39,990 bases of DNA from Allobosea sp. Root483D1. GTDB lineage: Bacteria > Pseudomonadota > Alphaproteobacteria > Rhizobiales > Beijerinckiaceae. Below, piece by piece: positions 22,032 to 31,774 of this stretch; positions within the stretch are counted from its first letter, which is position 1; the number at the start of each line of letters is the position of its first letter. The translations under genes and the position numbers were made by a program. The notes beneath the pieces were generated by a model, which saw only the letters and a list, made by a program, of their open reading frames with translations, did no database searches and was not told where the DNA came from. The stretch covers positions 431,325 to 471,314 of the forward strand of contig NZ_LMJW01000001.1 of the NCBI RefSeq assembly GCF_001429505.1. The letters run 5' to 3'.

Positions 22032-22917
22032 CGCCGCCCGATCCCTTGCGGCGATGCTTGCCGCCCTCGTCCTCGACACTGTCCGGGTCCTGGTCGAAGA
22101 CGATGCGATCCTCGCCGGCGAGCGCCAGGAAGCGCTTGCCGCGGGCGCGGCCGATCAAAGTGAGCCCCGCCTTGCGGGCGAGCTCGACGCCCCATTCGGT
22201 AAAGCCCGAACGCGAGACCAGGATCGGAATGCCCATGCGCACCGTCTTGATCACCATCTCCGAGGTCAGCCGGCCGGTGGTGTAGAAGATCATCTTGCCG
22301 GGATCGACTTCGTGGCGGAAGAGCCAGCCGGCGACCTTGTCGACGGCGTTGTGGCGGCCGACATCCTCCATATAGACCAAGGGCTTGTCGCGCTCGCAGA
22401 GCACGCAGCCATGGATCGCGCCGGCCTCCAGATAAAGCGAGGGCGTGGTGTTGATCTTGCGGGTCAGCGCATAGAGCCAGCTCGTCCGCAACTCAGCCCT
22501 GGGCAGGACGATCTCGTCGATCGCCTCCATCAGGTCGCCGAAGGCGGTGCCTTGCGCGCATCCCGAGGTCAGCGTCTTCTTCTTCAGCTTCTGCTCGAAA
22601 TCGGTGCGCTCGGGCGTGCGGACGACCACGACCTCGAGCTCCTCGTCATAATCGACCGCCTCGACCGGGTCGCCACGCCTGAGCATGTTCTGGTTGAGCA
22701 GATAACCGAGTGCGAGGTACTCGGGATGGTCGCCGATCGTCATCATCGTGACGATCTCCTGGCTGTTCAGATAGAGCGTCAACGCCCGCTCGGTGACGAC
22801 GCGGGTCTCGACGCGGGCGCCGCTATGGTCGATGCCGGCGACGGTCGCGCCGAGCCGCGCGGCAGCCGGATCGGGCCGGACCAGATAGTCGTCGAGAAAA
22901 TCACTGCCAACAGGCAC
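22024..22917 (-). CDS. fdhD: Formate dehydrogenase accessory sulfurtransferase FdhD
   Basis: Predicted 297 aa. FdhD receives sulfur from a cysteine desulfurase and sulfurates the bis-MGD of FDH. It has the family order [27 protein letters not shown], a cysteine loop, then [40 protein letters not shown] and the [20 protein letters not shown] block. The mobile sulfur-transfer loop reads TSGCAQGT and has one Cys where E. coli has CxxC. The start is a GTG with AAGGAG upstream, 20 bp after the DUF2478 stop. Confidence 0.95.
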   Translation of the reverse strand: MPVGSDFLDDYLVRPDPAAARLGATVAGIDHSGARVETRVVTERALTLYLNSQEIVTMMTIGDHPEYLALGYLLNQNMLRRGDPVEAVDYDEELEVVVVRTPERTDFEQKLKKKTLTSGCAQGTAFGDLMEAIDEIVLPRAELRTSWLYALTRKINTTPSLYLEAGAIHGCVLCERDKPLVYMEDVGRHNAVDKVAGWLFRHEVDPGKMIFYTTGRLTSEMVIKTVRMGIPILVSRSGFTEWGVELARKAGLTLIGRARGKRFLALAGEDRIVFDQDPDSVEDEGGKHRRKGSGGDD

Positions 22918-22937
22918 GGAACGACTCCTTGCGGGCG

Positions 22938-23456
22938 TCAGGCCGGCTGGCGCAAAGCCGCCATCGCCCAGCCCGTCACCGCGGCGGGTTCGGGCGGCAG
23001 GCGCTGCCAGTCCTCGCCAGCGAACTCCGACCAGGCGGCGAGCATGTCGTCGCGCACCGCCGTCAGCAGCGGCAAGCCGGCGACGACGCCGGCGGCGATC
23101 TCGGCCCGCAGGCCCTGGCCGAGGACCTCCTGCTTGCCGAACTTGTTGACGATGACGAGATCGACCGGGCCGGAGAGCGCGCCGGAGACAGCGGCTCCGG
23201 CCGCGGCGAGCCCGGCTGCGTCGAGGCGGCAGCCGGCCGAGCCGGCACCGCGATCCTCGCTGATCGGAAAGAGCTGGCCGGAGGCCAGGTCCTCGAGCGC
23301 CATGCTGGCGCAGCCGCTCATGCAGTCGCCATTATTGTGCTGGACGACGCCGCCAAGCCGAACAGCCTCACGCTTCAGCGTATCGGCGACCTCCGCCATC
23401 AGTTCGTCGATGGGGAAGCCCGAAGAATAGACGATCGCGGCGAGCGGAGCAGTCAT
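22938..23456 (-). CDS. DUF2478 protein (molybdenum-enzyme-associated NTPase-like)
   Basis: Predicted 172 aa. The first strand IVYSSGFPIDELMAEVADTL occupies the place of a P-loop but without a GKT motif. CMSGCASMALEDLASG carries two Cys, and VDLVIVNKFGKQEVLGQGLR resembles the Walker B region of THEP1-type NTPases. This is the DUF2478 family, found near molybdate transport and Moco genes. It leads the operon with fdhD and mobA, so a role in Mo handling or FDH maturation is likely; the activity is unknown. Confidence 0.85.
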   Translation of the reverse strand: MTAPLAAIVYSSGFPIDELMAEVADTLKREAVRLGGVVQHNNGDCMSGCASMALEDLASGQLFPISEDRGAGSAGCRLDAAGLAAAGAAVSGALSGPVDLVIVNKFGKQEVLGQGLRAEIAAGVVAGLPLLTAVRDDMLAAWSEFAGEDWQRLPPEPAAVTGWAMAALRQPA

Positions 23457-23636
23457 TGCCCTTTCATCTCACGGAACGGTCGGCGCAGCCAGTGAACTTT
23501 AGGTGTTCCAAACTGCATGAGATGCTTTGCCAGTGTTGCAGCGCACCTACAGTCGAAGCCTGCAACGAGCGCTAGGGTGAAATGGGCTGTTCCCGGCATC
23601 CCGGCCGGGCGTGGCTCGCCGAGTCCCTGCTTGCCC

Positions 23637-24890
23637 ATGATCCGTCCGAACTCTCAGACGCCCCTCGATCCCGCGACCGACGCCGCGCTGCTCCTGCGCC
23701 GCATCGGTTTCGCGACGCTGGCACTCGCCTTGCCGCTGGCCTCGCTGGTCTCGCGCCGCGCCGCCGTCGTGCTGGTGCCGATCGGTGTGATCCTTCTTGC
23801 TATCGCCGCGCTGATCGAGGCGCCGCGCTGGTTCGCCGGCAATATCCGGGCTTCGATCTTCAGCCGCGCCGGGCTGACGCTGTGGGCGCTGGTCGGCTGG
23901 GCCGTGCTCTCGCTGGTCTGGAGTCCCTATACCGGCTCCGCCACCGAGAAGGCGGCCAATCTCTTCCTCGCCGTGGCGCTGGGCTTTGCCGGCGCGGCCG
24001 CGCTGCCCGAGCGCATGCGCGCCTCGAACCTCAACCTTGCGGCGCTCGGCGCCGGCATCGCCGCGATCTTCGCGCTGGGCCTGCTGCTGACCGAGGCGCT
24101 CGGCCCGGTCGATTCGCGCGCCGCCGATGCCGCCGGCAGTGTCGAGCGCGGCGTCAGCGTCGTGCTGATCATGGCCTGGCCGGCGCTCGCCTGGCTGCTC
24201 TCGCGCGAGCGTGGACTGACGGCGCTGGGGCTGGCGCTCGTCGTCGGCCTGCTCGCCCTCTCGCGCATCGAGGATGGCGAGGCGATGGCGATGCTCTGCG
24301 GCGCGATCGCTTTCGGCGCGGTCAGTGCCAACCGCATCGTCGGCGCCAGACTGATGGGCGGGATCATGGCGGGGCTGATGCTGCTCGCCCCGCTGCTGCC
24401 TTTCCTGCTGCTGCCCTTCTTCCGGCTCTCGCCGGCGGTGTTCAGCACGGTCGGCGCCGGTCTCGACATCTGGGCCGACATCATCTCCAGCCGCCCGCTG
24501 CAGCTCATCACCGGCCATGGGCTCGACACCGTGCTGCGCGGGCGTACCACCGGGGCACTGCCGATCGAGGTGCCGACCACCATCCTGTTCGAGACCTGGT
24601 ACGAGCTCGGCCTGGTCGGCGCGGCGACGGCGGGGCTCTGCCTCTATTTCGCGGTCAGCGCCGCCGGCCGCATGCCGGGCGCGCTCGCGGCCGGCGGCGT
24701 CGCGGCCTATGTCACAGCCTTCGCGCTGGCGGCGCTCGGCTTCGCCTCGTTCCAGACCTGGTGGCTGATGACGCTGACCGCGGTCGCGCTGCTGTTCACC
24801 GCGATCGCGCGCGGCCAATACCGCACCGAACGGCCGGTGGCGCCGCTCGGCCGGCGACCGAAGGCGCCGAGCCTGCCAGCCGGGAAGTAG
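23637..24890 (+). CDS. O-antigen ligase/polymerase-like multi-pass membrane protein
   Basis: Predicted 417 aa with about ten hydrophobic helices. The large loop and following helix ITGHGLDTVLRGRTTGALPI then TILFETWYELGLVGAATAGL resemble the Wzy/WaaL C-terminal motif (GHG...P...L.E...ELGL.G), in which a ligase or polymerase acts on undecaprenyl-linked glycan. The start at 23637 is the first Met with a sensible N-terminus; the frame is open 40 codons further back across a region shared with the DUF2478 leader. Neighbours give no polysaccharide context. Sequence family is likely, function uncertain. Confidence 0.75.
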   Translation: MIRPNSQTPLDPATDAALLLRRIGFATLALALPLASLVSRRAAVVLVPIGVILLAIAALIEAPRWFAGNIRASIFSRAGLTLWALVGWAVLSLVWSPYTGSATEKAANLFLAVALGFAGAAALPERMRASNLNLAALGAGIAAIFALGLLLTEALGPVDSRAADAAGSVERGVSVVLIMAWPALAWLLSRERGLTALGLALVVGLLALSRIEDGEAMAMLCGAIAFGAVSANRIVGARLMGGIMAGLMLLAPLLPFLLLPFFRLSPAVFSTVGAGLDIWADIISSRPLQLITGHGLDTVLRGRTTGALPIEVPTTILFETWYELGLVGAATAGLCLYFAVSAAGRMPGALAAGGVAAYVTAFALAALGFASFQTWWLMTLTAVALLFTAIARGQYRTERPVAPLGRRPKAPSLPAGK

Positions 24891-24901
24891 CGAGCGGCAT
24901 C

Positions 24902-25009
24902 CGTCATGCTCGGGCTTGCCCCGAGCATCTCCGGCCAAAAGAGCCTCCGATCGGCGCCTTCTCGTCGGGAGATTCTCGGGTCTGCACTTCGCTTCGCCCG
25001 AGAATGACG
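24902..25009. repeat. BIME-like repeat between convergent genes
   Basis: Two hairpins bounded by CGTCAT and ATGACG. The first is TGCTCGGG/CCCGAGCA (24907-24914 and 24920-24927), and the second is ATTCTCGGG/CCCGAGAAT (24972-24980 and 24997-25005). It fills the gap between the O-antigen-ligase-like and dppF-type genes. The layout is that of dispersed rhizobial intergenic repeats, and it probably acts as a transcription barrier in both directions. Confidence 0.75.
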
Positions 25010-25016
25010 CCGGTGG

Positions 25017-26005
<989 letters not shown>

Positions 26006-26009
<4 letters not shown>

Positions 26010-27007
26010 GCCGCGATCTCCGTCTTGCCGCTCGGCACCTTCGCCTGATCGTAGAGATGGCAGGCGACCTGGTGGCCGCCGACATCGATGAGCTCGGGCC
26101 GGTCGATATGGCACCGAGCGAAGACCTTGGAACAGCGCGGGTTGAAGGCGCAGCCCCTGGGGATGCTGGAGAGCCGCGGCATCGAGCCCGGGATCTGCAC
26201 GAGACGCTCGGCATCGCCAGTGATCGAGGGGATCGCGCCCATCAGCCCCTGGGTGTAAGGGTGGAGCGGCTGCTTGATGACCTCGCGCACCGGGCCGATC
26301 TCGGCGACGCGCCCGGCATACATCACCGCGACGCGGTCGGCCGTCTCGGCGATCACACCCATATCGTGCGTGACCAGCATCACCGACGTCCCGCGCTCCT
26401 TGCAGAGCCGCTTGATCAGGCTGATGATCTGCGCTTGCACGGAGACGTCGAGCGCGGTCGTCGGCTCGTCGGCGATGATGAATTCCGGCTCGGCACAGAG
26501 CGCGAGCGCGATGACGACGCGCTGGCGCATGCCGCCGGAGAATTCGTGCGGATAGCCGTCGATGCGCCGATCAGGTGCGGGAATGCCGACCTCGTCGAGC
26601 AAAGCGATGGCGCGCTTGCGGGCATCCGCCGCGTTGAGATCGGTATGGGTCTGGATCGTCTCGATCAGCTGCTCGCCGACCCGGTAGAGCGGGTTGAGGC
26701 TGGTCAGCGGGTCCTGGAAGATCATGCCGATGCGCTTGCCGCGGACGCGGCGCATCTCCTCGGGCGAAAGGTTGTCGACGCGCTCGCCCGAGAGCACGAC
26801 CTTGCCGCCCGCGATGCGGCCCGGCGGATCGATCAGGCCGATGATGGCCGAGCCGGTGACCGACTTGCCGGCACCGGATTCGCCGACGACGCCGAGCACC
26901 TCGCCGCGGGCGATGTCGAAGGAAATCTTGTCGAGCGCGCGCAGCGTGGCACGCCGCGTGACGAACTCGACGGTGAGGTCCTGAACCGAGAGGACGGGTT
27001 GGGTCAT
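26006..27007 (-). CDS. Peptide-type ABC transporter ATPase (DppD/OppD-like)
   Basis: Predicted 333 aa. Walker A is GESGAGKSV, the Q-loop is MIFQDPLTSLNP, the signature is EFSGGMRQRVVIALAL and Walker B is EFIIADEPTTALDVS, with switch LVTHDMGVI. The C-terminal domain again carries CAFNPRCSKVFARC and a final Cys (VACHLY). It pairs with the adjacent DppF-like ATPase to energise the permeases. It lies 43 bp after the permease gene and overlaps the next gene by 4 bp. This is the only ATPase pair seen for two permease sets. Confidence 0.93.
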
Positions 27008-27050
27008 CGCAGCTCCACGGACACGAATGAAGACGAGAAACGTATCATCG

Positions 27051-27995
27051 TCACCTCAATTTCGGATTGAGCGCATCGCGCAGCCAGTCGCCGAACAGAT
27101 TGATCGAGAGCGCGAACAGGATCAGCACGAGCGAAGGGAAGAGCAGGATCCACCACTCGCCGGAGAACAGGTATTGCTGGCCGAAGCGGATCAGCGTGCC
27201 GAGCGAAGGCTGGGTCGGTGGCATGCCGACGCCGAGGAAGGAAAGCGTTGCCTCCTCGATCACCGCCAGCGCGAGGTTGATCGTGGCGATGACCAGGACG
27301 GGACCGGCGACATTGGGCAGGACGTGCTTCAGCATCACCGGCCAGGCCTTGAGGCCGATCAGGCGGGCGGCGTCGACATAGACCTTGTTCTTCTCGACCA
27401 GGGTCGAGCCGCGTACGGTGCGGGCATATTGCGCCCAGTTCGACAGGCCGATGGCGATGACGAGGACGAGCAGCGTCATCTGCTCCTGCGCAGCCGGCGG
27501 GATCAGCCCGCGCGCCACGCCAAAGACGAGCAGCGCCACCAGGATCGCGGGAAAGGAGAGCTGGATGTCGGCGACGCGCATAATCAGCGCCTCGGTGCGG
27601 CCGCCGACATAGCCGGCGACGAGGCCAAGGCCGACGCCGAGCACCAGCGAGAACAGCACCGAGGCCGCGCCGACGATCAGCGAGACGCGCGAGCCGTAGA
27701 GGATCGCCGAGAAGATGTCGCGGCCCTGCCCGTCGGAGCCGAGCCAGAAGACCTTGCCGGTGATCTCGTTTGGCTGCATCGGCCGCGAGAAGCCGTCGGA
27801 CAGATCGAGCGAGGCCGGATCGAACGGATCGTAGGGCGCGATCAGCGGCGCGAAGACGGCAGCCAACACCAGGAGCAGCGCCATGATGCTCGCAACCACC
27901 GTGATCGGCGAGGAGCGGAAGGAATAGACGAGATCGGAATCCCAGAGCTGCGCCAGACGGCTCGGCGGCAGGACGGGGAGCGGCTTGTCGGTCAT
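27051..27995 (-). CDS. Peptide-type ABC transporter permease, DppC-like (set 1)
   Basis: Predicted 314-aa inner-membrane permease with about six helices. The OppC N-terminal segment is SFRSSPITVVASIMALLLVL, then the periplasmic loop with WLGSDGQGRDIFSAILYGSR, and the cytoplasmic EAA-type loop DAARLIGLKAWPVMLKHVLPN. It ends GDWLRDALNPKLR, typical of DppC. The start at 27995 (MTDK) leaves a 7-bp gap to the DppB-like gene. It closely resembles the second DppC-like permease at 30819-31766, indicating duplication. Confidence 0.92.
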   Translation of the reverse strand: MTDKPLPVLPPSRLAQLWDSDLVYSFRSSPITVVASIMALLLVLAAVFAPLIAPYDPFDPASLDLSDGFSRPMQPNEITGKVFWLGSDGQGRDIFSAILYGSRVSLIVGAASVLFSLVLGVGLGLVAGYVGGRTEALIMRVADIQLSFPAILVALLVFGVARGLIPPAAQEQMTLLVLVIAIGLSNWAQYARTVRGSTLVEKNKVYVDAARLIGLKAWPVMLKHVLPNVAGPVLVIATINLALAVIEEATLSFLGVGMPPTQPSLGTLIRFGQQYLFSGEWWILLFPSLVLILFALSINLFGDWLRDALNPKLR

Positions 27996-28002
27996 CGCCG
28001 CC

Positions 28003-28986
28003 TCACTTCGCCAGAGCCGGGGTGCCGGTCCGCAGGCGCGGATCGAGCGCGACATAGACCAGATCGACCAGCAGCGAGGTCAGCACGAAGACGAAGGCGA
28101 CGAAGAGCAGATAGGCCGACATCACGGGAACGTCGACGAACTGCACCGCGTTGACGAAGAGCGCGCCCAGCCCCGGCCACTGGAACACCGTCTCGGTGAC
28201 GATGGCGAAGGCGATGACGCCGCCGAGCTGGACGCCGGCGATGGTGATCACCGGGATCATGGTGTTGCGCAGGGCATGGCGGAATTCGATCTTGCGCTCG
28301 GGAATGCCGCGGGCACGGGCGAAGCGGATGAAGTCGGCGCGCATCACCTCGAGCATCTCCGAGCGGACGAGCCGCATGATCAGGGTGAGCTGCAGGAAGC
28401 CGAGCGTCAGCACCGGCATGACCAGCGACTTCAGACCGCTCACAGTCAGCAGCCCGGTCGACCACCAGCCGATCTGCACGGTGTCGCCGCGCCCGAAGGA
28501 GGGCAGCCAGCGCAATTCGACGGCGAAGATGTAGATCAGCCCGATGCCGATCAGGAAGGTCGGCAGGCTGACCCCGATCAGGGAGACCGACATGACGAGA
28601 TTGGCGATCCAGCCGTCGCGGCGGATCGCGGCGTAGACGCCGAAGGCGATGCCGGTGACGAAGGCGAAGATCGCCGAGAGCACGGCGAGCTCGACCGTCG
28701 CCGGCAGGCGCTCGAGAATCAGCGACGAGACCTTGCGGCCCTGGCGATAGGAGATGCCGAAATCGCCCCGCGCCGCATCGGCGACGAAGCGGGCGAACTG
28801 CAGCGGCACGGGATCGTTGAGGCCGAGCCGCTGCGTCAGCTCGGCCCGGTCCTGCAGCGTCGCCTCCTGGCCGAGCATGTTGACGACCGGGTCGCCGACG
28901 AAGCGGAACATCGAGAAGGCGATGAAGGCGACGGCGAGCATCACCACCAGCCCCTGCATCAGCGAGCGCAGGATATAGGCGAGCAT
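28003..28986 (-). CDS. Peptide-type ABC transporter permease, DppB-like (set 1)
   Basis: Predicted 327 aa. It starts MLAYILRSLMQGLVVMLAVA and has the DppB periplasmic segment LGQEATLQDRAELTQRLGLN, six helices and the EAA loop FIRFARARGIPERKIEFRHA. The C-terminus is LLVDLVYVALDPRLR, as in the family. It lies 73 bp after the SBP stop, with a hairpin between (29016-29048), and 7 bp before the DppC-like gene. Confidence 0.92.
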   Translation of the reverse strand: MLAYILRSLMQGLVVMLAVAFIAFSMFRFVGDPVVNMLGQEATLQDRAELTQRLGLNDPVPLQFARFVADAARGDFGISYRQGRKVSSLILERLPATVELAVLSAIFAFVTGIAFGVYAAIRRDGWIANLVMSVSLIGVSLPTFLIGIGLIYIFAVELRWLPSFGRGDTVQIGWWSTGLLTVSGLKSLVMPVLTLGFLQLTLIMRLVRSEMLEVMRADFIRFARARGIPERKIEFRHALRNTMIPVITIAGVQLGGVIAFAIVTETVFQWPGLGALFVNAVQFVDVPVMSAYLLFVAFVFVLTSLLVDLVYVALDPRLRTGTPALAK

Positions 28987-29015
28987 CGCGTCGATAACCC
29001 CTCTACACGAACGAC

Positions 29016-29048
29016 GTCGCGGGGCCGTCTTGGCGCGGCCCCTGCGAC
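29016..29048 (-). terminator. Hairpin between SBP gene and permease genes (set 1)
   Basis: GTCGCGGGGCCG (29016-29027) pairs with CGGCCCCTGCGAC (29036-29048) with a one-base bulge and an 8-nt loop. There is no T-tract. It fits a partial terminator or RNA-stabilising stem of the kind that makes the binding-protein message more abundant than the permease message. Confidence 0.5.
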
Positions 29049-29059
29049 TGATGCCGGCT

Positions 29060-30661
29060 CTACGAGCCCTTGAACGAAACCATCTTCAGCTTCGGGTTGT
29101 TCGAAACGTCGACAGGTATGTCGAGCGTCGACTTCATGCCGTAGCTGAGGGACTGATGGTGGATCGGCAGGTAGATCGTCTCGTCCTTCACCTTCGCCCA
29201 GATCTTGGCGATGGTGGCATCGCGCTTGGCGATGTCGATCTCCTTGGAGAGCGTCTGGATCTGCGCGTCGACATCCTTGTCGGCATAGCCGGTCGCGTTC
29301 CAGCTACCCTGCGAGCCGGTGCGGCTGTGGTACATGTAGGAGAAGACGTAATCGCTGTCGAAGGTCGGGACGCCCCAGCCGACGAGGTAGAATTCGGTTT
29401 CCGGCGGGTTCTTCTGGATCAGGTTGAAGTGGATCGACTTCGACTGCGAGACCAGGTTCACCTTGACGCCGATCTGCCCGAACATGCCGACCGCCGACTG
29501 GCAGATGCCCTCGTCGTTGATGTAGCGGTCGTTCGAGCAGTGCAGCGTCACTGAGAAGCCGTTCTCATAGCCGGCCTCCTTCAGCAGCGCCTTCGCCTTG
29601 GCGACATCGACCGCGGGCGCTGCATCGAGCTCCTTGGTCCAGCCATTGGCGAAGGGCGGCAGGATGACGCCGGTCGGGATCGACTCGCCGCGCATCACGA
29701 CGCGCTTGATGGCGTCGCGGTTGATCGCCATGTTCATCGCCTGGCGGACGCGCTTGTCGGCGAAGGGGTTCTTGCCCTCGACATTGTCGCTCTTCAGGTC
29801 CTTGGACGCGACATCCATGCCGAAGAAGATGGTGCGGTTCTCGGGACCGGAGGTGACGCGGAGCTTGGTATCGCCCTTCAGCCGGGCGATGTCCTGCACC
29901 GGCACGTCCTGGACGAAATCGACCTCGCCGGAGAGCAGCGCCGCGATACGCGTCGCGTCCTGCTTGATCGGCACATAGGTCAGCTCGGTGATCTCGAGCG
30001 GCACCTTCGCCTTGGCCCAGTAATTCTCGTTGCGCTTCATCACCGTCTTCACGTCGGCTTCGCGCGAGACGAGGACGAAGGGGCCGGTGCCGTTGGCATT
30101 GCGGACGGCGTAATTCTCTTCCTTGTTCTTGAAGTCCTGCGCCTTGGTGGCGTTGTTCTTCTCCGCCCAGGCCTTGCTCATGATGCGGATGGACGAGGTG
30201 TTGTTGACCAGCAGCGGGTTCGGCCCCTTGGTCTTGATCCGGACCGTCAGGTCGTCGGCCTTCGTAACCTTCTCGACCGAGGTCAGATAGCCCTTGAAGT
30301 CCGAGGTCGGCTGCATGGCGCGCTCATAGGAGAACACCACGTCGTCTGCAGTGAGGGGCGCGCCGTCATGGAACTTGACGCCCTCCTGCAGCTTGAATTC
30401 CCAGGTGGTCGGATCGTCCGGCAGCACCTTCCAGGACGAAGCCAGCAGCGGGTGGAGCTTGCCGGTATGATCGCGCTCGGTCAGGCTCTCATACATGTGC
30501 TGGTTGACCGAGGTCGTCAGGCCCTCGTTCTGACCGTGCGGATCGATCGTCAGCGCATCGCCCGCCGAGGCCCATTTCAGCGGCTTCGCCTCGACGGCGC
30601 CGAGCGCCAGCACGGAGACGCCGAACAGCGCAGCGGCAAACGCGAGATTACGCGGTTTCAT
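29060..30661 (-). CDS. ABC transporter substrate-binding protein, family 5 (set 1)
   Basis: Predicted 533-aa periplasmic protein with a signal peptide at about residues 1-25 (ending VEAKP). The SBP_bac_5 features are KWASAGDALTIDPHGQNEGL, GKLHPLLASSWKVLPDDPTTWEFKLQEGVKFHDGAPLTADDVVFSYERA split across the first lobe, and NGTGPFVLVSR. Substrates of the family are peptides, or sometimes glutathione, opines or amino-acid-like compounds; the ligand cannot be read here. GGGAGG precedes the ATG. Confidence 0.93.
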   Translation of the reverse strand: MKPRNLAFAAALFGVSVLALGAVEAKPLKWASAGDALTIDPHGQNEGLTTSVNQHMYESLTERDHTGKLHPLLASSWKVLPDDPTTWEFKLQEGVKFHDGAPLTADDVVFSYERAMQPTSDFKGYLTSVEKVTKADDLTVRIKTKGPNPLLVNNTSSIRIMSKAWAEKNNATKAQDFKNKEENYAVRNANGTGPFVLVSREADVKTVMKRNENYWAKAKVPLEITELTYVPIKQDATRIAALLSGEVDFVQDVPVQDIARLKGDTKLRVTSGPENRTIFFGMDVASKDLKSDNVEGKNPFADKRVRQAMNMAINRDAIKRVVMRGESIPTGVILPPFANGWTKELDAAPAVDVAKAKALLKEAGYENGFSVTLHCSNDRYINDEGICQSAVGMFGQIGVKVNLVSQSKSIHFNLIQKNPPETEFYLVGWGVPTFDSDYVFSYMYHSRTGSQGSWNATGYADKDVDAQIQTLSKEIDIAKRDATIAKIWAKVKDETIYLPIHHQSLSYGMKSTLDIPVDVSNNPKLKMVSFKGS

Positions 30662-30682
30662 CGGAATTGACCTCCCAGTCGC

Positions 30683-30812
30683 GGCCCGATTGCGGGCCAG
30701 CCGAAGCGCCGGATGTTAGGACCCGCCCCTTTGTCTGTCACGGGTCTAATCTGCGTAAAACACATGACTGCAGCAGGCATTTGCTGCGCAAAAAGGCAGC
30801 TTGCGCAGCAAA
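30683..30812. promoter_or_regulatory. Intergenic region with three stem-loops before SBP set 1
   Basis: The 157-bp gap after the set-2 permease stop contains a perfect 12-bp inverted repeat, TTTGCTGCGCAA (30780-30791) and TTGCGCAGCAAA (30801-30812), which extends with a one-base bulge to about 18 bp. It also holds TTAGGACCCG with CGGGTCTAA (30716-30725 and 30741-30749), and GGCCCG with CGGGCC (30683-30688 and 30693-30698) just before the Shine-Dalgarno. A terminator or attenuator for set 2, or an operator for set 1, are the likely roles; no clear promoter is visible. Confidence 0.55.
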
Positions 30813-30818
30813 TCCTGC

Positions 30819-31766
30819 TCATCGCAGCCTCGGATTGAGGGCATCGCGCAGCCAGTCGCCGAGCAGGTTCACCGCCAGCACCAGTATCGCCAGCGTCACG
30901 CCCGGGAAGGTGACGATCCACCAGTCACCCGAAAACAGATAGCGGTTGCCGATCGAGATCAGCGTGCCGAGCGAGGGCTGGGTCGCCGGCAGGCCGACCC
31001 CAAGAAACGAGAGCGTCGCCTCGGTGATGACGGCGAGCGCGAGATTGATGGTCAGGATGACCAGCACCGGGCCGATCACGTTGGGCAGGACATGGCGCAG
31101 CATGATCAGCGGCGCCGGCAGGCCGACGAGTCTGGCCGCCTGGACATAGTCCTTGTTGCGCTCGACCAGGGTCGAGCCGCGGATGGTGCGGGCGTACTGC
31201 ACCCAGAAGGAAAGCCCGATCGAGATCACCAGCACGTAGAGAGCGGTGTCCTCGCGGTTTGCGCCCTTGAAGACGCCGCGGACGACGCCGTCGATCAGAA
31301 GCGCGATCAGGATCGCCGGGAAGGTCAATTGGACGTCGGCGATGCGCATGATCAGCGAATCGACCCTGCCGCCGAGATAGCCGGCGAGCAGGCCGAGCGT
31401 GATGCCGATCGTCGCCGCCAGCGCAACGCCGAGCAGACCGACGACCAGCGAGACGCGCAGGCCGTAGAGGATCGCCGAATAGAGGTCGCGGCCCTGGTCG
31501 TCGGTGCCGAGGATGAACTTGGGGTCGCCGCCATCCTGCCAGGCCGGCGGGATGTTGGCGTCGGCGAGGAAGACGGTCGCCGGATCGAACGGGTTGGTCG
31601 GGGCGATCCACGGCGAGAAGAAGGCGCCGATGAACAGCACCAGCACGATCACGGCCGCGACCATCGTCACCTTCGAGCGCAGGAAGCTCGCCAGGATGTC
31701 GCTGTCGAGGATGCGGGCCCAGAGCGAGGGCGGCTTCTTCGAGGGGGAAGCGGGTTGCGCGCTCAT
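30819..31766 (-). CDS. Peptide-type ABC transporter permease, DppC-like (set 2)
   Basis: Predicted 315 aa. N-terminal FLRSKVTMVAAVIVLVLFIG, periplasmic loop with FILGTDDQGRDLYSAILYGL, EAA loop QAARLVGLPAPLIMLRHVLP and the C-terminal GDWLRDALNPRLR are of DppC type. It resembles the set-1 DppC-like protein along its whole length. It starts 8 bp after the DppB-like stop. No ATPase gene follows directly; it must use the ATPases at 25017-27007 or others. Confidence 0.92.
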   Translation of the reverse strand: MSAQPASPSKKPPSLWARILDSDILASFLRSKVTMVAAVIVLVLFIGAFFSPWIAPTNPFDPATVFLADANIPPAWQDGGDPKFILGTDDQGRDLYSAILYGLRVSLVVGLLGVALAATIGITLGLLAGYLGGRVDSLIMRIADVQLTFPAILIALLIDGVVRGVFKGANREDTALYVLVISIGLSFWVQYARTIRGSTLVERNKDYVQAARLVGLPAPLIMLRHVLPNVIGPVLVILTINLALAVITEATLSFLGVGLPATQPSLGTLISIGNRYLFSGDWWIVTFPGVTLAILVLAVNLLGDWLRDALNPRLR

Positions 31767-31774
31767 GACCGACC

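Noticed and set aside
23547..24938. 463-aa minus-strand frame over the O-antigen-ligase-like gene
   Set aside because: Gln/Arg/Asp-rich shadow of a hydrophobic multi-pass protein, which is the usual antisense pattern.
24902..25009. Short CRISPR-like array
   Set aside because: There are only two non-identical hairpins of a dispersed intergenic repeat, with no regular spacers or cas genes.
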